Notes: generated from the letters alone by a model not told the origin. 64,000 nt of DNA from Pseudomonas sp. Irchel 3A7 (GCF_900187565.1 NZ_FYED01000011.1:1-64000), one strand, 5' to 3'; counted from the first letter of the stretch, positions 31,772 through 41,412 are shown. A program made the numbers and translations.

Positions 31772-33956
31772 GGGTGTAGGTGTGCCTGCGCTGGTTGATT
31801 TCGTTCAGTACCGGACATAATTCAGCCAGCGGCACCGGCCGGCTGAGCAGGTAACCCTGAACGAAGTCGCAATCGTGGCATTCGAGAAACTGGTATTGCT
31901 CGAAGGTTTCGACGCCTTCGGTGACCACGTCCAGATGCAGAGTGTGGGCCATGGCGATAATCGCCTGGACGATTTCCATGTCCTGGGTCGACTTGGGAAT
32001 GTCCTGAATGAACGAACGGTCGATTTTCAGCGTGTTCAGCGGCAAGCGCTTGAGATAGGCCAGGGACGAGTATCCGGTGCCGAAATCATCGATCGACAGC
32101 GACACGCCCAAGGCGCGGATCTGTCGCAGCAGTACCAGGGTGTCGGCGATATTGCCCATCAGGGCATTTTCGGTCACCTCCAGCTCCAGTCGTTGCGGCG
32201 CGACTCCCGCGCTGCGCAATGCCTGTTCGATTTGCCCCGCCAGTTCCTCGCGCGCCAGGCTCAGGGGCGAGCAGTTCACGGCGATCTTCAGGGCTTCGCA
32301 TCCCTGGCGCGACAACTCACCGAGGTCTTCACAGGCTTTGCGCAGCACCCAGTTGTCCAGTTCGGTGATCAGGCCGTTGGCCTCGGCGAGGGGGATGAAG
32401 CGGTCGGGTGCGAGGAATCCGTGGACCGGGTGTTGCCAGCGAATCAATGCTTCAAGCTTGCTCACCTGGCCGGTTTTCAAGTCGTAGATCGGTTGGTAAT
32501 AGAGCATCAGGCCGGTGTCCTCGCGCAGGGCATGGCGAAGCTCTTCCTCCAGTTGCAGCTCCAGTGTGGCCCGTGCCTTGAGGTTGGCACTGAAGAAATT
32601 CAGGCCATTGCGCCCACTGCCCTTGGATTGGTACAGCGCCAGGTCGGCGTTTTTCAGCAGCTCGTCGCAGGTCTTGCCGTCATCGGGAAACAGGCTGATG
32701 CCGATGCTGGTGGTCATGACCATGCGCCGCCCGGCCAACTCAATGGGCTCCTTCATTTTCAACATGATCCGCTGCGCCATGTGCCGCGCTTCTTCGCGAT
32801 CATGCAGGTTGATGAGCATGCAGAACTCGTCGCCACCAAAGCGCGCCACCACGTCTTCATGGCTGCGCACCGAGCCTTTGATGTGGCTGGCGATCACTTT
32901 GAGCAACTCGTCGCCGGCGTCGTGACCGAGGCTGTCGTTGATGCGCTTGAAATGGTCGATGTCGAGGAACAACACGGCGAGCATGCCGCCCCCATGGGTT
33001 TTCTCGATGAGTTTCTCGGCGAACAGCTGGTTGAAACCGCGGCGGTTGATCAGGTTGGTCAAAGGGTCGTAGTGCGCCACCTGTTGCAGCGACATGCGGG
33101 CCTGATCCAGTTGGGTGAGCAGTGAGTTGACCCGCTGCAGGTCATGCTCCTTGTGTTGCAGCTTCTTGTCCGCCAGCGCCGCACTGACGCTGCTGCCGAT
33201 GATCAGCAGCGTCATCACCGCGACCGTCAGGCCCAACTGCAGATGGTTGTTTTCCCCGGGTTGGATCACGAGGCTACCGGTGGGCAGTACCAGATTGAAG
33301 GCGGCCATGCCGGTGAAATGCATGCTGATGATGCCTGTCCCGAGTACCAGGCTGGCGCTGTATTTGAGCAACTGATGGAACATCCCGGCGCCGTTGCGCA
33401 AGTAGTTCGCCAGCAGCAATGCCGCGAGGCTGGCGCCAATCGCCACCACGATGGAGAGGGCGAACAAGGTCGGTTGATAGTAGGTCATCGCCGGCGAGCG
33501 CAGGGCGGACATGCCTACGTAATGCATGGTGGCAATGCCCAGGCCGATCCAGATCGAAGCTTTGAGGCATTGCCAGAAGTTCAAGGCCGGGCGGCTGAGC
33601 GTGTGCATCGCCAGCCATGAAGCCAGCAGGGCGATCAACAGGGAGGCAAGGGTGATGGGTAGATGGTAATGCACATTGACCGGCGCCTGGAACGCCAGCA
33701 TACCGATGAAGTGCATGGCCCAGATTCCGCCGGCCAGGCACCCGGCACCGACCCAGCGCCATAGGCGTCGGGAGGCGGGTTTTTCCGCATGGGCGACGCG
33801 CTCGGCCATGTCCAGCGTGGCAAAGCTGCCGGCACAGGCGACCAGATAAGCCAGTAGCACCAGAAAAGGGTCATGTATGCAATTGAGTATGACCTGCCCG
33901 CTCTCTGGCAGCTCGGTAATGAAATGCAGACCAAGCCACTCCATAGCATGCCCCAT
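31728..33956 (-). CDS. nbdA: MHYT-GGDEF-EAL cyclic-di-GMP signalling protein (NbdA/MucR type)
   Basis: This 742-residue inner-membrane protein starts with an MHYT domain of seven helices. Its metal-binding motifs are MHFIGM (81-86), MHYVGM (144-149) and MHFTGM (212-217), thought to sense NO, CO or O2 through copper. A GGDEF domain follows with intact RFGGDEF (372-378) but no RxxD inhibitory site five residues upstream (RSHE). The EAL domain has intact EALIRW (502-507) and IDDFGTGYSSL. It could therefore both make and degrade c-di-GMP. The neighbouring dehydrogenase suggests orthology to P. aeruginosa NbdA, whose GGDEF motif is degenerate; MucR is the alternative. ATG at 33956 or 33944. Confidence 0.88.
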   Translation of the reverse strand: MGHAMEWLGLHFITELPESGQVILNCIHDPFLVLLAYLVACAGSFATLDMAERVAHAEKPASRRLWRWVGAGCLAGGIWAMHFIGMLAFQAPVNVHYHLPITLASLLIALLASWLAMHTLSRPALNFWQCLKASIWIGLGIATMHYVGMSALRSPAMTYYQPTLFALSIVVAIGASLAALLLANYLRNGAGMFHQLLKYSASLVLGTGIISMHFTGMAAFNLVLPTGSLVIQPGENNHLQLGLTVAVMTLLIIGSSVSAALADKKLQHKEHDLQRVNSLLTQLDQARMSLQQVAHYDPLTNLINRRGFNQLFAEKLIEKTHGGGMLAVLFLDIDHFKRINDSLGHDAGDELLKVIASHIKGSVRSHEDVVARFGGDEFCMLINLHDREEARHMAQRIMLKMKEPIELAGRRMVMTTSIGISLFPDDGKTCDELLKNADLALYQSKGSGRNGLNFFSANLKARATLELQLEEELRHALREDTGLMLYYQPIYDLKTGQVSKLEALIRWQHPVHGFLAPDRFIPLAEANGLITELDNWVLRKACEDLGELSRQGCEALKIAVNCSPLSLAREELAGQIEQALRSAGVAPQRLELEVTENALMGNIADTLVLLRQIRALGVSLSIDDFGTGYSSLAYLKRLPLNTLKIDRSFIQDIPKSTQDMEIVQAIIAMAHTLHLDVVTEGVETFEQYQFLECHDCDFVQGYLLSRPVPLAELCPVLNEINQRRHTYTLTSLNLLHGTSALM

Positions 33957-34234
33957 GTTGATTCCCTGACCGGTGCAAGCAACGCCGGCGAATGTCCTGA
34001 AGTATAGAGGTCAGGTACGGATCGCAAGCGGTAGTGGCAAATTGGCGTCTACCATTTTGGAATGAACGTTAGAGCGTTTGGAAATAAGTCGTTGCATGAG
34101 CAGCTCCGGGCGCCATGGACAGGTATCAGCTTTACGAATAATTACAGACAGCGTTGGCAGGCCTGACTAGATTGCAGGTTCCGGGCTCGGATGCGCTGGC
34201 AGTGAAGCCCCATAACAATAAAAGAGACGGACCC
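33957..34234. other. Divergent intergenic region
   Basis: These 278 bases separate the divergent MHYT-GGDEF-EAL and MFS genes. I see no REP, terminator or clear operator. AT-rich stretches near 34050-34095 and 34128-34146 are the likeliest promoter positions. Confidence 0.5.
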
Positions 34235-35584
34235 ATGCAGAACTCGACCCAAGCGGCGAATGCCTGGCGCATTCTGTTCCTGCTGTTCCTGGCCAACCTG
34301 TTCAACTTTTTCGACCGCACCATCCCGGCCATCATCATCGAACCGATCCGCATGGAATGGCACCTCAGCGATTTTCAACTGGGGATCATCGGTACGGCGT
34401 TCACCATCGTTTATGCCATTGCCGGTCTGCCCCTGGGGCGGATGGCCGACACCGGTTCGCGCAGCAAACTGATGGGGTGGGGCCTGGCCGCATGGAGCGG
34501 ACTGACGGCGGTCAATGGCATGGTCGGCAGCTTCTGGAGCTTCCTGATCGTGCGCATGGGCATCGGCATCGGTGAAGCCAGCTATGCGCCGGCTGCCAAC
34601 TCGCTGATCGGCGACTTGTTTCCGGCTCATCGCCGGGCGCGGGCCATGGGGATTTTCATGCTGGGGCTGCCGTTGGGGCTGTTGCTGGCATTCTTCACCA
34701 TCGGCGCGATGGTCAAGGCGTTCGACAGCTGGCGTGCGCCGTTCTTCATCGCCGCGGTGCCGGGGTTGATCCTGGCGGTCTTCATGTTCTACATCAAGGA
34801 GCCCAAGCGCGGTGCCGCCGAAAGCGTGCAGGTGTCGCAAGAGAAGGTTGACCGGCCGATTCGTCGTGTCCTGGCGGTGCCGACCTTCCTGTGGCTGGTG
34901 CTGGCCGGCCTGTGCTTCAACTTCGCGACTTATGCCTGTAACTCGTTTCTGGTGCCGATGCTGCAGCGCTATTTCCTGATGCCATTGCAGGAAGCGGCAG
35001 TGGCGACCGGGGTCATTGTCGGCGTAACCGGACTGGTCGGCCTGACCCTGGGTGGCTGGATCGCGGACAAGATCCACCAGCGGGTGGCCAATGGTCGTCT
35101 GCTGTTCGCCGCGTTCAGTCTGATTATTTCTACCTTGTGCACGGCGTGGGCACTGCATTCGGGGCGAATCGAGATCGGGGTGTTCGTGGCCGTTTTCAGT
35201 GTGGGCTGGTTGTTCGCCTATAACTTCTACACCTGCGTTTACACGGCGATCCAGGACGTGGTGGAGCCGCGTCTGCGGGCTACTGCCATGGCGCTGTTCT
35301 TCGCCGGGTTGTATCTGTTGGGAGGTGGTTTGGGACCGGTGGTGGTCGGCGCCTTGTCCGATCACTTTGCGCACACGGCCATGTTATCGGCGGGTGCCGA
35401 GCAGATGACCGAGGGGTTCAAGGCGGTCGGTCTGCATGATGCGATGTACCTGATTCCGGTGGCACTGTTTTTCACCATGGTGTTTCTGGTGTTGGCTTCG
35501 CGGTGTTTTGTAAGGGATGCCAAACGGATGAAAGAGGGGTTGGTCGCTGTGGTTGAGCCTGAAGGTTCTGCGGCGACCGCGTAA
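34235..35584 (+). CDS. MFS permease, Spinster-like
   Basis: This 449-residue transporter has twelve predicted helices. It starts ILFLLFLANLFNFFDRTIPA, and the loop 2-3 motif is GRMADTGSRSKLMG. Helix 4 contains RMGIGIGEASYAPAANSLIG, typical of the Spinster/sphingolipid-like branch of the major facilitator superfamily, which in bacteria includes many organic-acid carriers. The substrate is unknown. The ATG at 34235 precedes the first helix and follows AAGAGACGG. No catabolic genes adjoin it. Confidence 0.88.
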   Translation: MQNSTQAANAWRILFLLFLANLFNFFDRTIPAIIIEPIRMEWHLSDFQLGIIGTAFTIVYAIAGLPLGRMADTGSRSKLMGWGLAAWSGLTAVNGMVGSFWSFLIVRMGIGIGEASYAPAANSLIGDLFPAHRRARAMGIFMLGLPLGLLLAFFTIGAMVKAFDSWRAPFFIAAVPGLILAVFMFYIKEPKRGAAESVQVSQEKVDRPIRRVLAVPTFLWLVLAGLCFNFATYACNSFLVPMLQRYFLMPLQEAAVATGVIVGVTGLVGLTLGGWIADKIHQRVANGRLLFAAFSLIISTLCTAWALHSGRIEIGVFVAVFSVGWLFAYNFYTCVYTAIQDVVEPRLRATAMALFFAGLYLLGGGLGPVVVGALSDHFAHTAMLSAGAEQMTEGFKAVGLHDAMYLIPVALFFTMVFLVLASRCFVRDAKRMKEGLVAVVEPEGSAATA

Positions 35585-35587
35585 TCG

Positions 35588-35650
35588 CTTTCGCGAGCAG
35601 GCTCGCTCCCACAGGGGGAATGACTTGTGGAGCGAGCCTGCTCGCGAAGG
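35588..35650. repeat. REP pair
   Basis: Two inverted REPs (about 35590-35614 and 35625-35650) stand immediately after the MFS stop codon. Confidence 0.9.
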
Positions 35651-35681
35651 GGCCATCACAAACATCACAAAAGTCATGTAC

Positions 35682-35717
35682 AAAAAAAGGCCCGCATCGC
35701 TGCGGGCCTTCTTGTTT
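35682..35717. terminator. Bidirectional terminator between MFS gene and rapA
   Basis: AAGGCCCGCA pairs perfectly with TGCGGGCCTT around TCGC (35687-35710). An A-run precedes it and CTTGTTT follows. On the minus strand the T-run is complete, so it chiefly ends rapA. Confidence 0.9.
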
Positions 35718-35735
35718 GCCGGTGGAGCAGGGGGG

Positions 35736-38582
35736 TTAACCCGCCACCAACACCCGGATCGCTTCCAGTCGCAGCGCAGCCTTGTCGAGCATGGCCAGGC
35801 CTTGCTCGCGTTGTTTGCGCAGGGCAACCAGTTCGCTGTCGCGTACGGTCGGGTTGACCGCTTGCAATGCGGTCAAGCGTGCCAGTTCTTCATCGGTATC
35901 AGCCGCCAGGCGACGTTGCGCCTCCGCCACTCGTTCGGCGTGACGCGGGTAGATCTTGTCTTCGCCGGCGTTGATCCGTGGCGTCAACTGATCGCGCTGG
36001 GCCTGGATGAACTTGTTGGCGCTGGCGCGCGGTACGCTTTCGAGTTGATCGTTCAGGGTCTCGAACGACACCCGGGCCGACAGGTCATTGCCGTTGGCAT
36101 CGAGCAGGCAGCGCAATGCGGCCGGCGGCAGGTAGCGGCCCAGTTGCAGCGAGCGTGGGGCAACCACTTCACTGACGTAGAGCAGTTCCAGCAATACGGT
36201 GCCGGGTTTCAGCGCCTTGTTCTTGATCAGCGCAACGGCGGTGTTGCCCATGGAACCGGACAACACCAGATCCATGCCGCCTTGCACCATCGGGTGTTCC
36301 CAGGTGATGAACTGCATGTCTTCGCGGGACAGCGCCTGGTTGCGGTCGTAAGTGATGGTCACGCCTTCGTCGTCGCCCAGCGGGAAGCTGGCATCGAGCA
36401 TTTTTTCGCTCGGCTTGAGGATCAGGGCGTTTTCCGAATGGTCCTCGCTGTCGATGCCGAAAGCGTCGAACAGGGTTTCCATGTAGATCGGCAGGGCGAA
36501 CTGGTCGTCCTGCTCAAGAATCGCTTCAACCAGCGACTCTCCTTCACCGGCACCGCCGGAATTGAGCTCCAGCAAGCGGTCACGGCCGGTGTGCAGTTCG
36601 GCTTCCAGGCGCTCACGCTCGGTACGGGCTTCGTCGATCAGTGTTTGCCATTCGCCATCGTCGGCCTCTTCCAGCAGCGGCAGCAGGCGCGGGCCGAACT
36701 GATGCTGCAAGGCGTTGCCGGTCGGGCAGGTATTGAGGAACGCGTTCAACGCTTCGTGGTACCACTGGAACAGGCGCTCTTGCGGGCTGGTTTCCAGGTA
36801 CGGCACGTGCAGTTCGATGGTGTGCTTCTGACCGATGCGGTCCAGACGACCGATCCGCTGTTCCAGCAAGTCCGGGTGGGACGGCAGGTCGAACAGCACC
36901 AGGTGATGGGAGAACTGGAAGTTGCGGCCTTCACTGCCGATTTCCGAGCAGATCAGCACTTGCGCGCCGAATTCTTCGTCGGCGAAGTAAGCGGCGGCGC
37001 GGTCACGCTCGAGGATGTTCATGCCCTCGTGGAAGACCGTGGCCGGAATACCGGAGCGCACGCGCAGGGCGTCCTCCAGGTCCATGGCGGTTTCGGCGTG
37101 GGCGCAGATCACCAGGACCTTGGTGCGCTTGAGCATTTTCAACTGGTCGATCAGCCACTCGACACGCGGGTCGAATTTCCACCAGCGTTCTTCTTCGTTG
37201 GCGTCCGGCTGGGCCTGGAAGCTGACTTCCGGATACAGTTCGGCGTGATCGCCCAGTGGCAGTTCGAGGTATTCGTCCGGGCACGGCAGCGGATACGGGT
37301 GCAGTTTGCGCTCCGGGAAACCCTGCACCGCGGCACGGGTATTACGGAACAGCACGCGGCCGGTGCCGTGGCGATCCAGCAACTCGCGCACAAGGCGGGC
37401 GCTGGCTTCGGTGTCGCCATCGTTGACCGCGGTCAGCAACGCTTCGCCTTCGTTGCCGAGGAAGCCGTGGATGGTCTCGTGCGCCTGCGGTGACAGACGT
37501 CCCTTGTCCAGCAACTCCTGAACGGCTTCGGCGACCGGACGATAGTTTTCGCTCTCGGCGCGGAAGGCGTGCAGGTCATGGAAACGGTTCGGGTCGAGCA
37601 GGCGCAGACGGGCAAAGTGGCTGTCCTGGCCCAGTTGTTCCGGGGTTGCGGTCAACAGCAGCACGCCGGGAATGGTTTCGGCGAGTTGCTCGACCAGCGA
37701 ATATTCAGGGCTGACCTGATCTTCGTGCCACACCAGGTGGTGCGCTTCGTCGACTACCAGCAAGTCCCAGCCGGCGGCGAACAGCGCGTCCTGGGCCTTC
37801 TCGTCGTCCACCAGCCATTCCAGTGCAACCAGCGCGAGCTGGGTGTCTTCGAACGGGTTGGAGGCATCGCTTTCGATGAAGCGTTCTTCGTCGAACAACG
37901 CGACCTGCAGGTTGAAACGGCGGCGCATCTCCACCAGCCACTGGTGCTGAAGGTTTTCCGGCACCAGGATCAGCACGCGATTGGCGCGCCCCGAAAGCAG
38001 TTGGCGATGGATCACCAGGCCGGCTTCGATGGTTTTGCCCAGGCCCACTTCGTCTGCCAGCAGAACCCGTGGCGCGATACGGTCGGCGACTTCACGGGCG
38101 ATGTGCAACTGGTGCGCGATCGGTTGCGCACGCACGCCGCCCAGGCCCCACAGCGAGGACTGCAACTGGCGGCTGGTGTGTTCGAGGGTGTGGTAGCGCA
38201 GGGAGAACCAGGCCAGCGGGTCGATCTGCCCGGCGAACAGGCGGTCGCTGGCCAGGCGGAACTGAATGAAGTTCGACAGTTGGGTTTCCGGCAGGGTGAC
38301 CACTTCGTTCTGGGCGTTGAGACCGTGGTAGACCAGCAGGCCGTCCATGTCGTCAACTTCGCGAACGGTCAGTTTCCAGCCTTCGAAGTGAGTGATGCTG
38401 TCACCCGGCGAAAACCTTACACGAGTGAGAGGCGCATTCCGTAGCGCGTACTGGCGGGTGTCGCCAGTGGCCGGATAGAGCACGGTCAGCAAGCGGCCGT
38501 CCTGTGCCAGAACGGTGCCCAAACCCAGCTCGGCTTCGCTGTCACTAATCCAGCGTTGCCCCGGTTGATACTGCTGCGCCAT
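35736..38582 (-). CDS. rapA: RNA polymerase-associated ATPase RapA
   Basis: This 948-residue SWI2/SNF2 ATPase binds RNA polymerase and helps recycle it after termination. Two N-terminal Tudor-like domains precede the motor (QRWISDSEAELGLGTVLAQD). Walker A is LADEVGLGKT (175-184) and Walker B VVDEAHHLVW. The helicase C-terminal lobe has LICSEIGSEGRNFQF and QRIGRLDRIGQ. Length is close to E. coli RapA (968). The gene is monocistronic and bounded by a strong terminator. In P. aeruginosa the orthologue (hepA) also lies near the MHYT-GGDEF-EAL gene, from memory. Confidence 0.97.
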   Translation of the reverse strand: MAQQYQPGQRWISDSEAELGLGTVLAQDGRLLTVLYPATGDTRQYALRNAPLTRVRFSPGDSITHFEGWKLTVREVDDMDGLLVYHGLNAQNEVVTLPETQLSNFIQFRLASDRLFAGQIDPLAWFSLRYHTLEHTSRQLQSSLWGLGGVRAQPIAHQLHIAREVADRIAPRVLLADEVGLGKTIEAGLVIHRQLLSGRANRVLILVPENLQHQWLVEMRRRFNLQVALFDEERFIESDASNPFEDTQLALVALEWLVDDEKAQDALFAAGWDLLVVDEAHHLVWHEDQVSPEYSLVEQLAETIPGVLLLTATPEQLGQDSHFARLRLLDPNRFHDLHAFRAESENYRPVAEAVQELLDKGRLSPQAHETIHGFLGNEGEALLTAVNDGDTEASARLVRELLDRHGTGRVLFRNTRAAVQGFPERKLHPYPLPCPDEYLELPLGDHAELYPEVSFQAQPDANEEERWWKFDPRVEWLIDQLKMLKRTKVLVICAHAETAMDLEDALRVRSGIPATVFHEGMNILERDRAAAYFADEEFGAQVLICSEIGSEGRNFQFSHHLVLFDLPSHPDLLEQRIGRLDRIGQKHTIELHVPYLETSPQERLFQWYHEALNAFLNTCPTGNALQHQFGPRLLPLLEEADDGEWQTLIDEARTERERLEAELHTGRDRLLELNSGGAGEGESLVEAILEQDDQFALPIYMETLFDAFGIDSEDHSENALILKPSEKMLDASFPLGDDEGVTITYDRNQALSREDMQFITWEHPMVQGGMDLVLSGSMGNTAVALIKNKALKPGTVLLELLYVSEVVAPRSLQLGRYLPPAALRCLLDANGNDLSARVSFETLNDQLESVPRASANKFIQAQRDQLTPRINAGEDKIYPRHAERVAEAQRRLAADTDEELARLTALQAVNPTVRDSELVALRKQREQGLAMLDKAALRLEAIRVLVAG

Positions 38583-38800
38583 GCTGCCTGACTCCCACCT
38601 TGAAAAAGCGGGCTATCTTAACGGAATGAGGGCTTGAGGGCCAAAGGACTCTCAGAAAAACTCTCGGGTTTACGTTAGCCCACTTACAGGCGGTGCGTGG
38701 ACTACGGCACCCACGAGTGCCAATTGGGTCACAGTTTGCGACCGATGGCTCAAGTCGCCATTCCCGCAGCCGACAGCCTGCTGACAGGAGACCCATTTAT

Positions 38801-39142
38801 ATGCTGCCACCGATGCTCCCCCTGAGTGCCGTGCCGATCACTTCCCAGCACGACCCGGTTCGCCCGCGCCCGGACATCGCGCCTGTGGTGCCCATGCAGG
38901 AGAGTTCCACCGACAGCACCATCGACCTGAAAAACCGCGACCGCGAAGAAGCCGTTCTGTTATTGCGCGAGGAACAGCGTCGACAGCAGGAGCGCGAGCG
39001 GCGCCGGCGTGAAGCTGATGATGATCCAGAAGCGCACTTGGCGATCCCCGGTGACGAACTCAATGCCGACAATACCGTACCGGTGGCGCCGCTGATGGAA
39101 GACCAGCCGCGCCAGGGCTTGTGGGTCGATATCGAGATTTGA
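38801..39142 (+). CDS. Small hypothetical protein, charged coiled-coil type
   Basis: This 113-residue protein has a Pro-rich N-terminus (MLPPMLPLSAVPITSQHD). A highly charged helical stretch follows (REEAVLLLREEQRRQQERER, about 53-72), and the C-terminus is acidic. No catalytic motif and no signal peptide are visible. CAGGAG stands ten bases before the ATG at 38801. It is divergent from rapA. Conserved in pseudomonads as far as I recall, without a known function; some databases carry a misleading semialdehyde dehydrogenase label for such proteins. Confidence 0.7.
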   Translation: MLPPMLPLSAVPITSQHDPVRPRPDIAPVVPMQESSTDSTIDLKNRDREEAVLLLREEQRRQQERERRRREADDDPEAHLAIPGDELNADNTVPVAPLMEDQPRQGLWVDIEI

Positions 39143-39242
39143 GGGTGTGGCTGGTCAGCGCCGTCGCCAGACCTCATTATTGGCGCAACCCTGCCGAACG
39201 ATGCGGCAGCTGAATTTCATTTCCAGCGATGCACTGAACGCC

Positions 39243-39416
39243 ATGAGCCAAGACGACAAGCTGATCGACCTCAACGCCGAACGCGCCAAGCGTGTCCATG
39301 ACCTTAACGACAAACGCCTGAATGAAGTGCGCCAGGCGTTCGAACAGGCCATGCCGTTGGGGAAAGCGAAGAAAAGCCCAAAAACCAAATCGAAGAACAA
39401 GCCGAAAAAGCGTTGA
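39243..39416 (+). CDS. Small basic hypothetical protein
   Basis: This 57-residue protein has an N-terminal charged helix (LIDLNAERAKRVHDLNDKRL) and a strongly basic Lys-rich tail (KAKKSPKTKSKNKPKK). The ATG at 39243 gives the most plausible N-terminus; an in-frame ATG at 39201 is the alternative. Neither has a good Shine-Dalgarno. The tail may bind nucleic acid, which is only a guess. It follows the 113-residue protein by 100 bases on the same strand. Confidence 0.6.
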   Translation: MSQDDKLIDLNAERAKRVHDLNDKRLNEVRQAFEQAMPLGKAKKSPKTKSKNKPKKR

Positions 39417-39558
39417 ACCCCCGGCATCGATTGATGCAGGTCAGTTTTTCCCTCCTTATATGCCCGGTCCCGGGCAACATTGATCCCGGTCAATATTCTC
39501 TCCTGCCCGATTGGTTAACTTAACCCCATCGCAACAGGGCAACTGCAGGAGACGCGTC

Positions 39559-39675
39559 ATGTTTTTCGACAACGTGGTGATCGCCGGAGTGCTGACCGTC
39601 AGCCTCATGCTGGTGTTTTTTGCAGGGTTCGGATTTTTTATCTGGAAGGATTCGCACAAGCGGAAAAAACCGTAG
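39559..39675 (+). CDS. Single-span small membrane protein (38 residues)
   Basis: An ATG at 39559 follows CAGGAGA by seven bases and opens a 38-codon frame. The product is one transmembrane helix (about 7-28, VIAGVLTVSLMLVFFAGFGF) with a basic cytoplasmic tail (WKDSHKRKKP). The good ribosome site, the helix plus positive tail, and a UUCG-loop terminator directly downstream together support a real gene. It resembles CcoQ-like and other small membrane subunits only in size. Function unknown. Confidence 0.7.
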   Translation: MFFDNVVIAGVLTVSLMLVFFAGFGFFIWKDSHKRKKP

Positions 39676-39710
39676 GTCTTTCTGGATGCAATGAGCACGC
39701 AAGGCATTTT

Positions 39711-39737
39711 GGGCAACTTCGGTTGCCCTTTTTTTTG
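39711..39737 (+). terminator. Terminator with UUCG loop
   Basis: GGGCAAC pairs with GTTGCCC (39711-39728) around a TTCG tetraloop, followed by eight T. It ends the small membrane protein transcript. Confidence 0.92.
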
Positions 39738-39769
39738 CCTGCGAAAATCAATCGGCCTTCGCAGAGTTC

Positions 39770-39863
39770 ACTGTGGGAGTGAGCCTGCTCGCGAAGACGG
39801 AAGTCGTCGCAATGAAAATGGTGTCTGTTTGACCGCTTTCGTGAGCAGGCTCGCTCTCACAGT
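39770..39863. repeat. REP pair
   Basis: Two inverted REPs with G-to-A type changes (GGGAGTGAGCCTGCTCGCGA at 39776-39795, and its counterpart at about 39838-39863) lie before the terminator of the phosphate transporter gene. Confidence 0.88.
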
Positions 39864-39887
39864 TGTTTCGTGGTGACAGACAGCAAT

Positions 39888-39923
39888 AAAAAAGGCGCGG
39901 TCCTCACGGAGCGCGCCTTTTTC
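39888..39923. terminator. Bidirectional terminator after pitA
   Basis: AAAGGCGCG (39891-39899) pairs with CGCGCCTTT (39912-39920) around a twelve-base loop, with A-run on the left and T-run on the right. It ends pitA on the minus strand. Confidence 0.85.
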
Positions 39924-39936
39924 GTACAACTGCGTA

Positions 39937-41412
39937 TCAGCTACCCAGTGCCTTTGAAGCCAGCCAGAACAGGCCGGCCGACAGGGCGACCGTGGCCGGC
40001 AGGGTCAGTACCCAGGCCAGCAGGATGGTTCTGACGGTGCCGCCTTGCAGGCCGCTTTTGTTGGCGACCATGGTCCCGGCGACGCCCGAGGACAGGACGT
40101 GGGTGGTGGACACCGGCAGGCTGAAGATGTTGGCCATGCCGATCATGCACGCGGCGGTGATCTGCGCCGACATGCCCTGGGCGTAGGTCATGCCTTGCTT
40201 GCCGATTTTCTCGCCGATGGTCAATACCACGCGCTTCCAGCCAACCATGGTACCCAGGCCCAAGGCCAGGGCAACCGCCAGAATCACCCAGAACGGGGCG
40301 TATTCGGTGGTGGTGGTCAGGTCTTTGCGCAGTTTGTCCAGGTCAGCCTTTTCACGGGGGGCGAGGCCAGGCAACTTGGCGACTTTCTTCGCGGTATCGT
40401 CCAGGCACAGCAGGTAGCGACGTACTTCGATGCGGCTTTCCGACGACAGCGAGTGGTAGTCAGCTACACCCTTGAGGGTACCCAGAAGGGCGTCAATGGT
40501 GGGTTCTGTCTGTTGCGGGTTGCAGCGGAATTTCTCCGGCAGATCGCCTGAAACGCTTTTGCCCAGGGCCAGGAACTCGCCCAGGGAGTCGGCATTGCGC
40601 TTGTAGAACTGGCTCAAGTGCAAGGTGGCGTCGCGGGTACGCTCGATCTGGTAGGTGGTGCTGTTCAGGTCAAGAACGAACTGCGCCGGCACGATACCGA
40701 TCAGCACCAGCATGATCAGGCCGATACCTTTCTGACCATCGTTGGAACCGTGCACGAAGCTCACGGCCATGGCCGAGATCACCAGCACCAGGCGGTTCCA
40801 GAACGGCGGGTGTTTCTTGTCGTCGATCTTGCGGCGCTGTTCCGGCGTCTTGTGCATCTTCGACAGCGGACGCCACCATTTGAGACCGATCAGTACCAGC
40901 GCGGCGATCAGGAAACCTGCCATTGGCGAGAACACCAGCGACATCGCGATATCGATCGCCTTTTGCCAGTTCACCCCGTCGGCCAGCGGAATATCGTTGA
41001 TCAGGGCGTTGGCCAGGCCCACGCCGAGGATCGAGCCGATCAACGTATGGGAGCTGGAGGCGGGGATACCGAAGTACCAGGTGCCCAGGTTCCAGGTGAT
41101 GGCTGCGGCGAGCAACGAGAACACCATCGCCAGGCCATGGCCGGTATTCACGTTGATCAGCAGCTCCACCGGCAGCAGGTGAACGATGGCATACGCCACG
41201 CCAACGCCGCCCAGCAACACGCCGAGGAAATTGAACACACCGGAAAAGAACACCGCCAGATGAGGCGGCATCGCTTTGGTGTAGATAACAGTGGCTACCG
41301 CGTTAGCGGTGTCATGAAATCCATTGATGAACTCGAAGGCGAGGACAAAAGCCAGGGCGAGCAAGAGGCTCACAAGCACCCAAGCATCCAGTCCGCTGAA
41401 TAAATCGATCAT
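39937..41412 (-). CDS. pitA: PiT-family inorganic phosphate transporter
   Basis: This 491-residue inner-membrane symporter takes up metal-phosphate with protons. Both PiT signature repeats are seen: GFHDTANAVATVIYTKAMPP near the N-terminus and VHGSNDGQKGIGLIM in the middle. A soluble loop of about 130 residues separates the two membrane halves. The C-terminal half has TAACMIGMANIFSLPVSTTH. No phoU-like (DUF47) partner adjoins it. It is a single gene with a terminator downstream. The upstream gap (41413-41788) shows no clear Pho box. Confidence 0.95.
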   Translation of the reverse strand: MIDLFSGLDAWVLVSLLLALAFVLAFEFINGFHDTANAVATVIYTKAMPPHLAVFFSGVFNFLGVLLGGVGVAYAIVHLLPVELLINVNTGHGLAMVFSLLAAAITWNLGTWYFGIPASSSHTLIGSILGVGLANALINDIPLADGVNWQKAIDIAMSLVFSPMAGFLIAALVLIGLKWWRPLSKMHKTPEQRRKIDDKKHPPFWNRLVLVISAMAVSFVHGSNDGQKGIGLIMLVLIGIVPAQFVLDLNSTTYQIERTRDATLHLSQFYKRNADSLGEFLALGKSVSGDLPEKFRCNPQQTEPTIDALLGTLKGVADYHSLSSESRIEVRRYLLCLDDTAKKVAKLPGLAPREKADLDKLRKDLTTTTEYAPFWVILAVALALGLGTMVGWKRVVLTIGEKIGKQGMTYAQGMSAQITAACMIGMANIFSLPVSTTHVLSSGVAGTMVANKSGLQGGTVRTILLAWVLTLPATVALSAGLFWLASKALGS

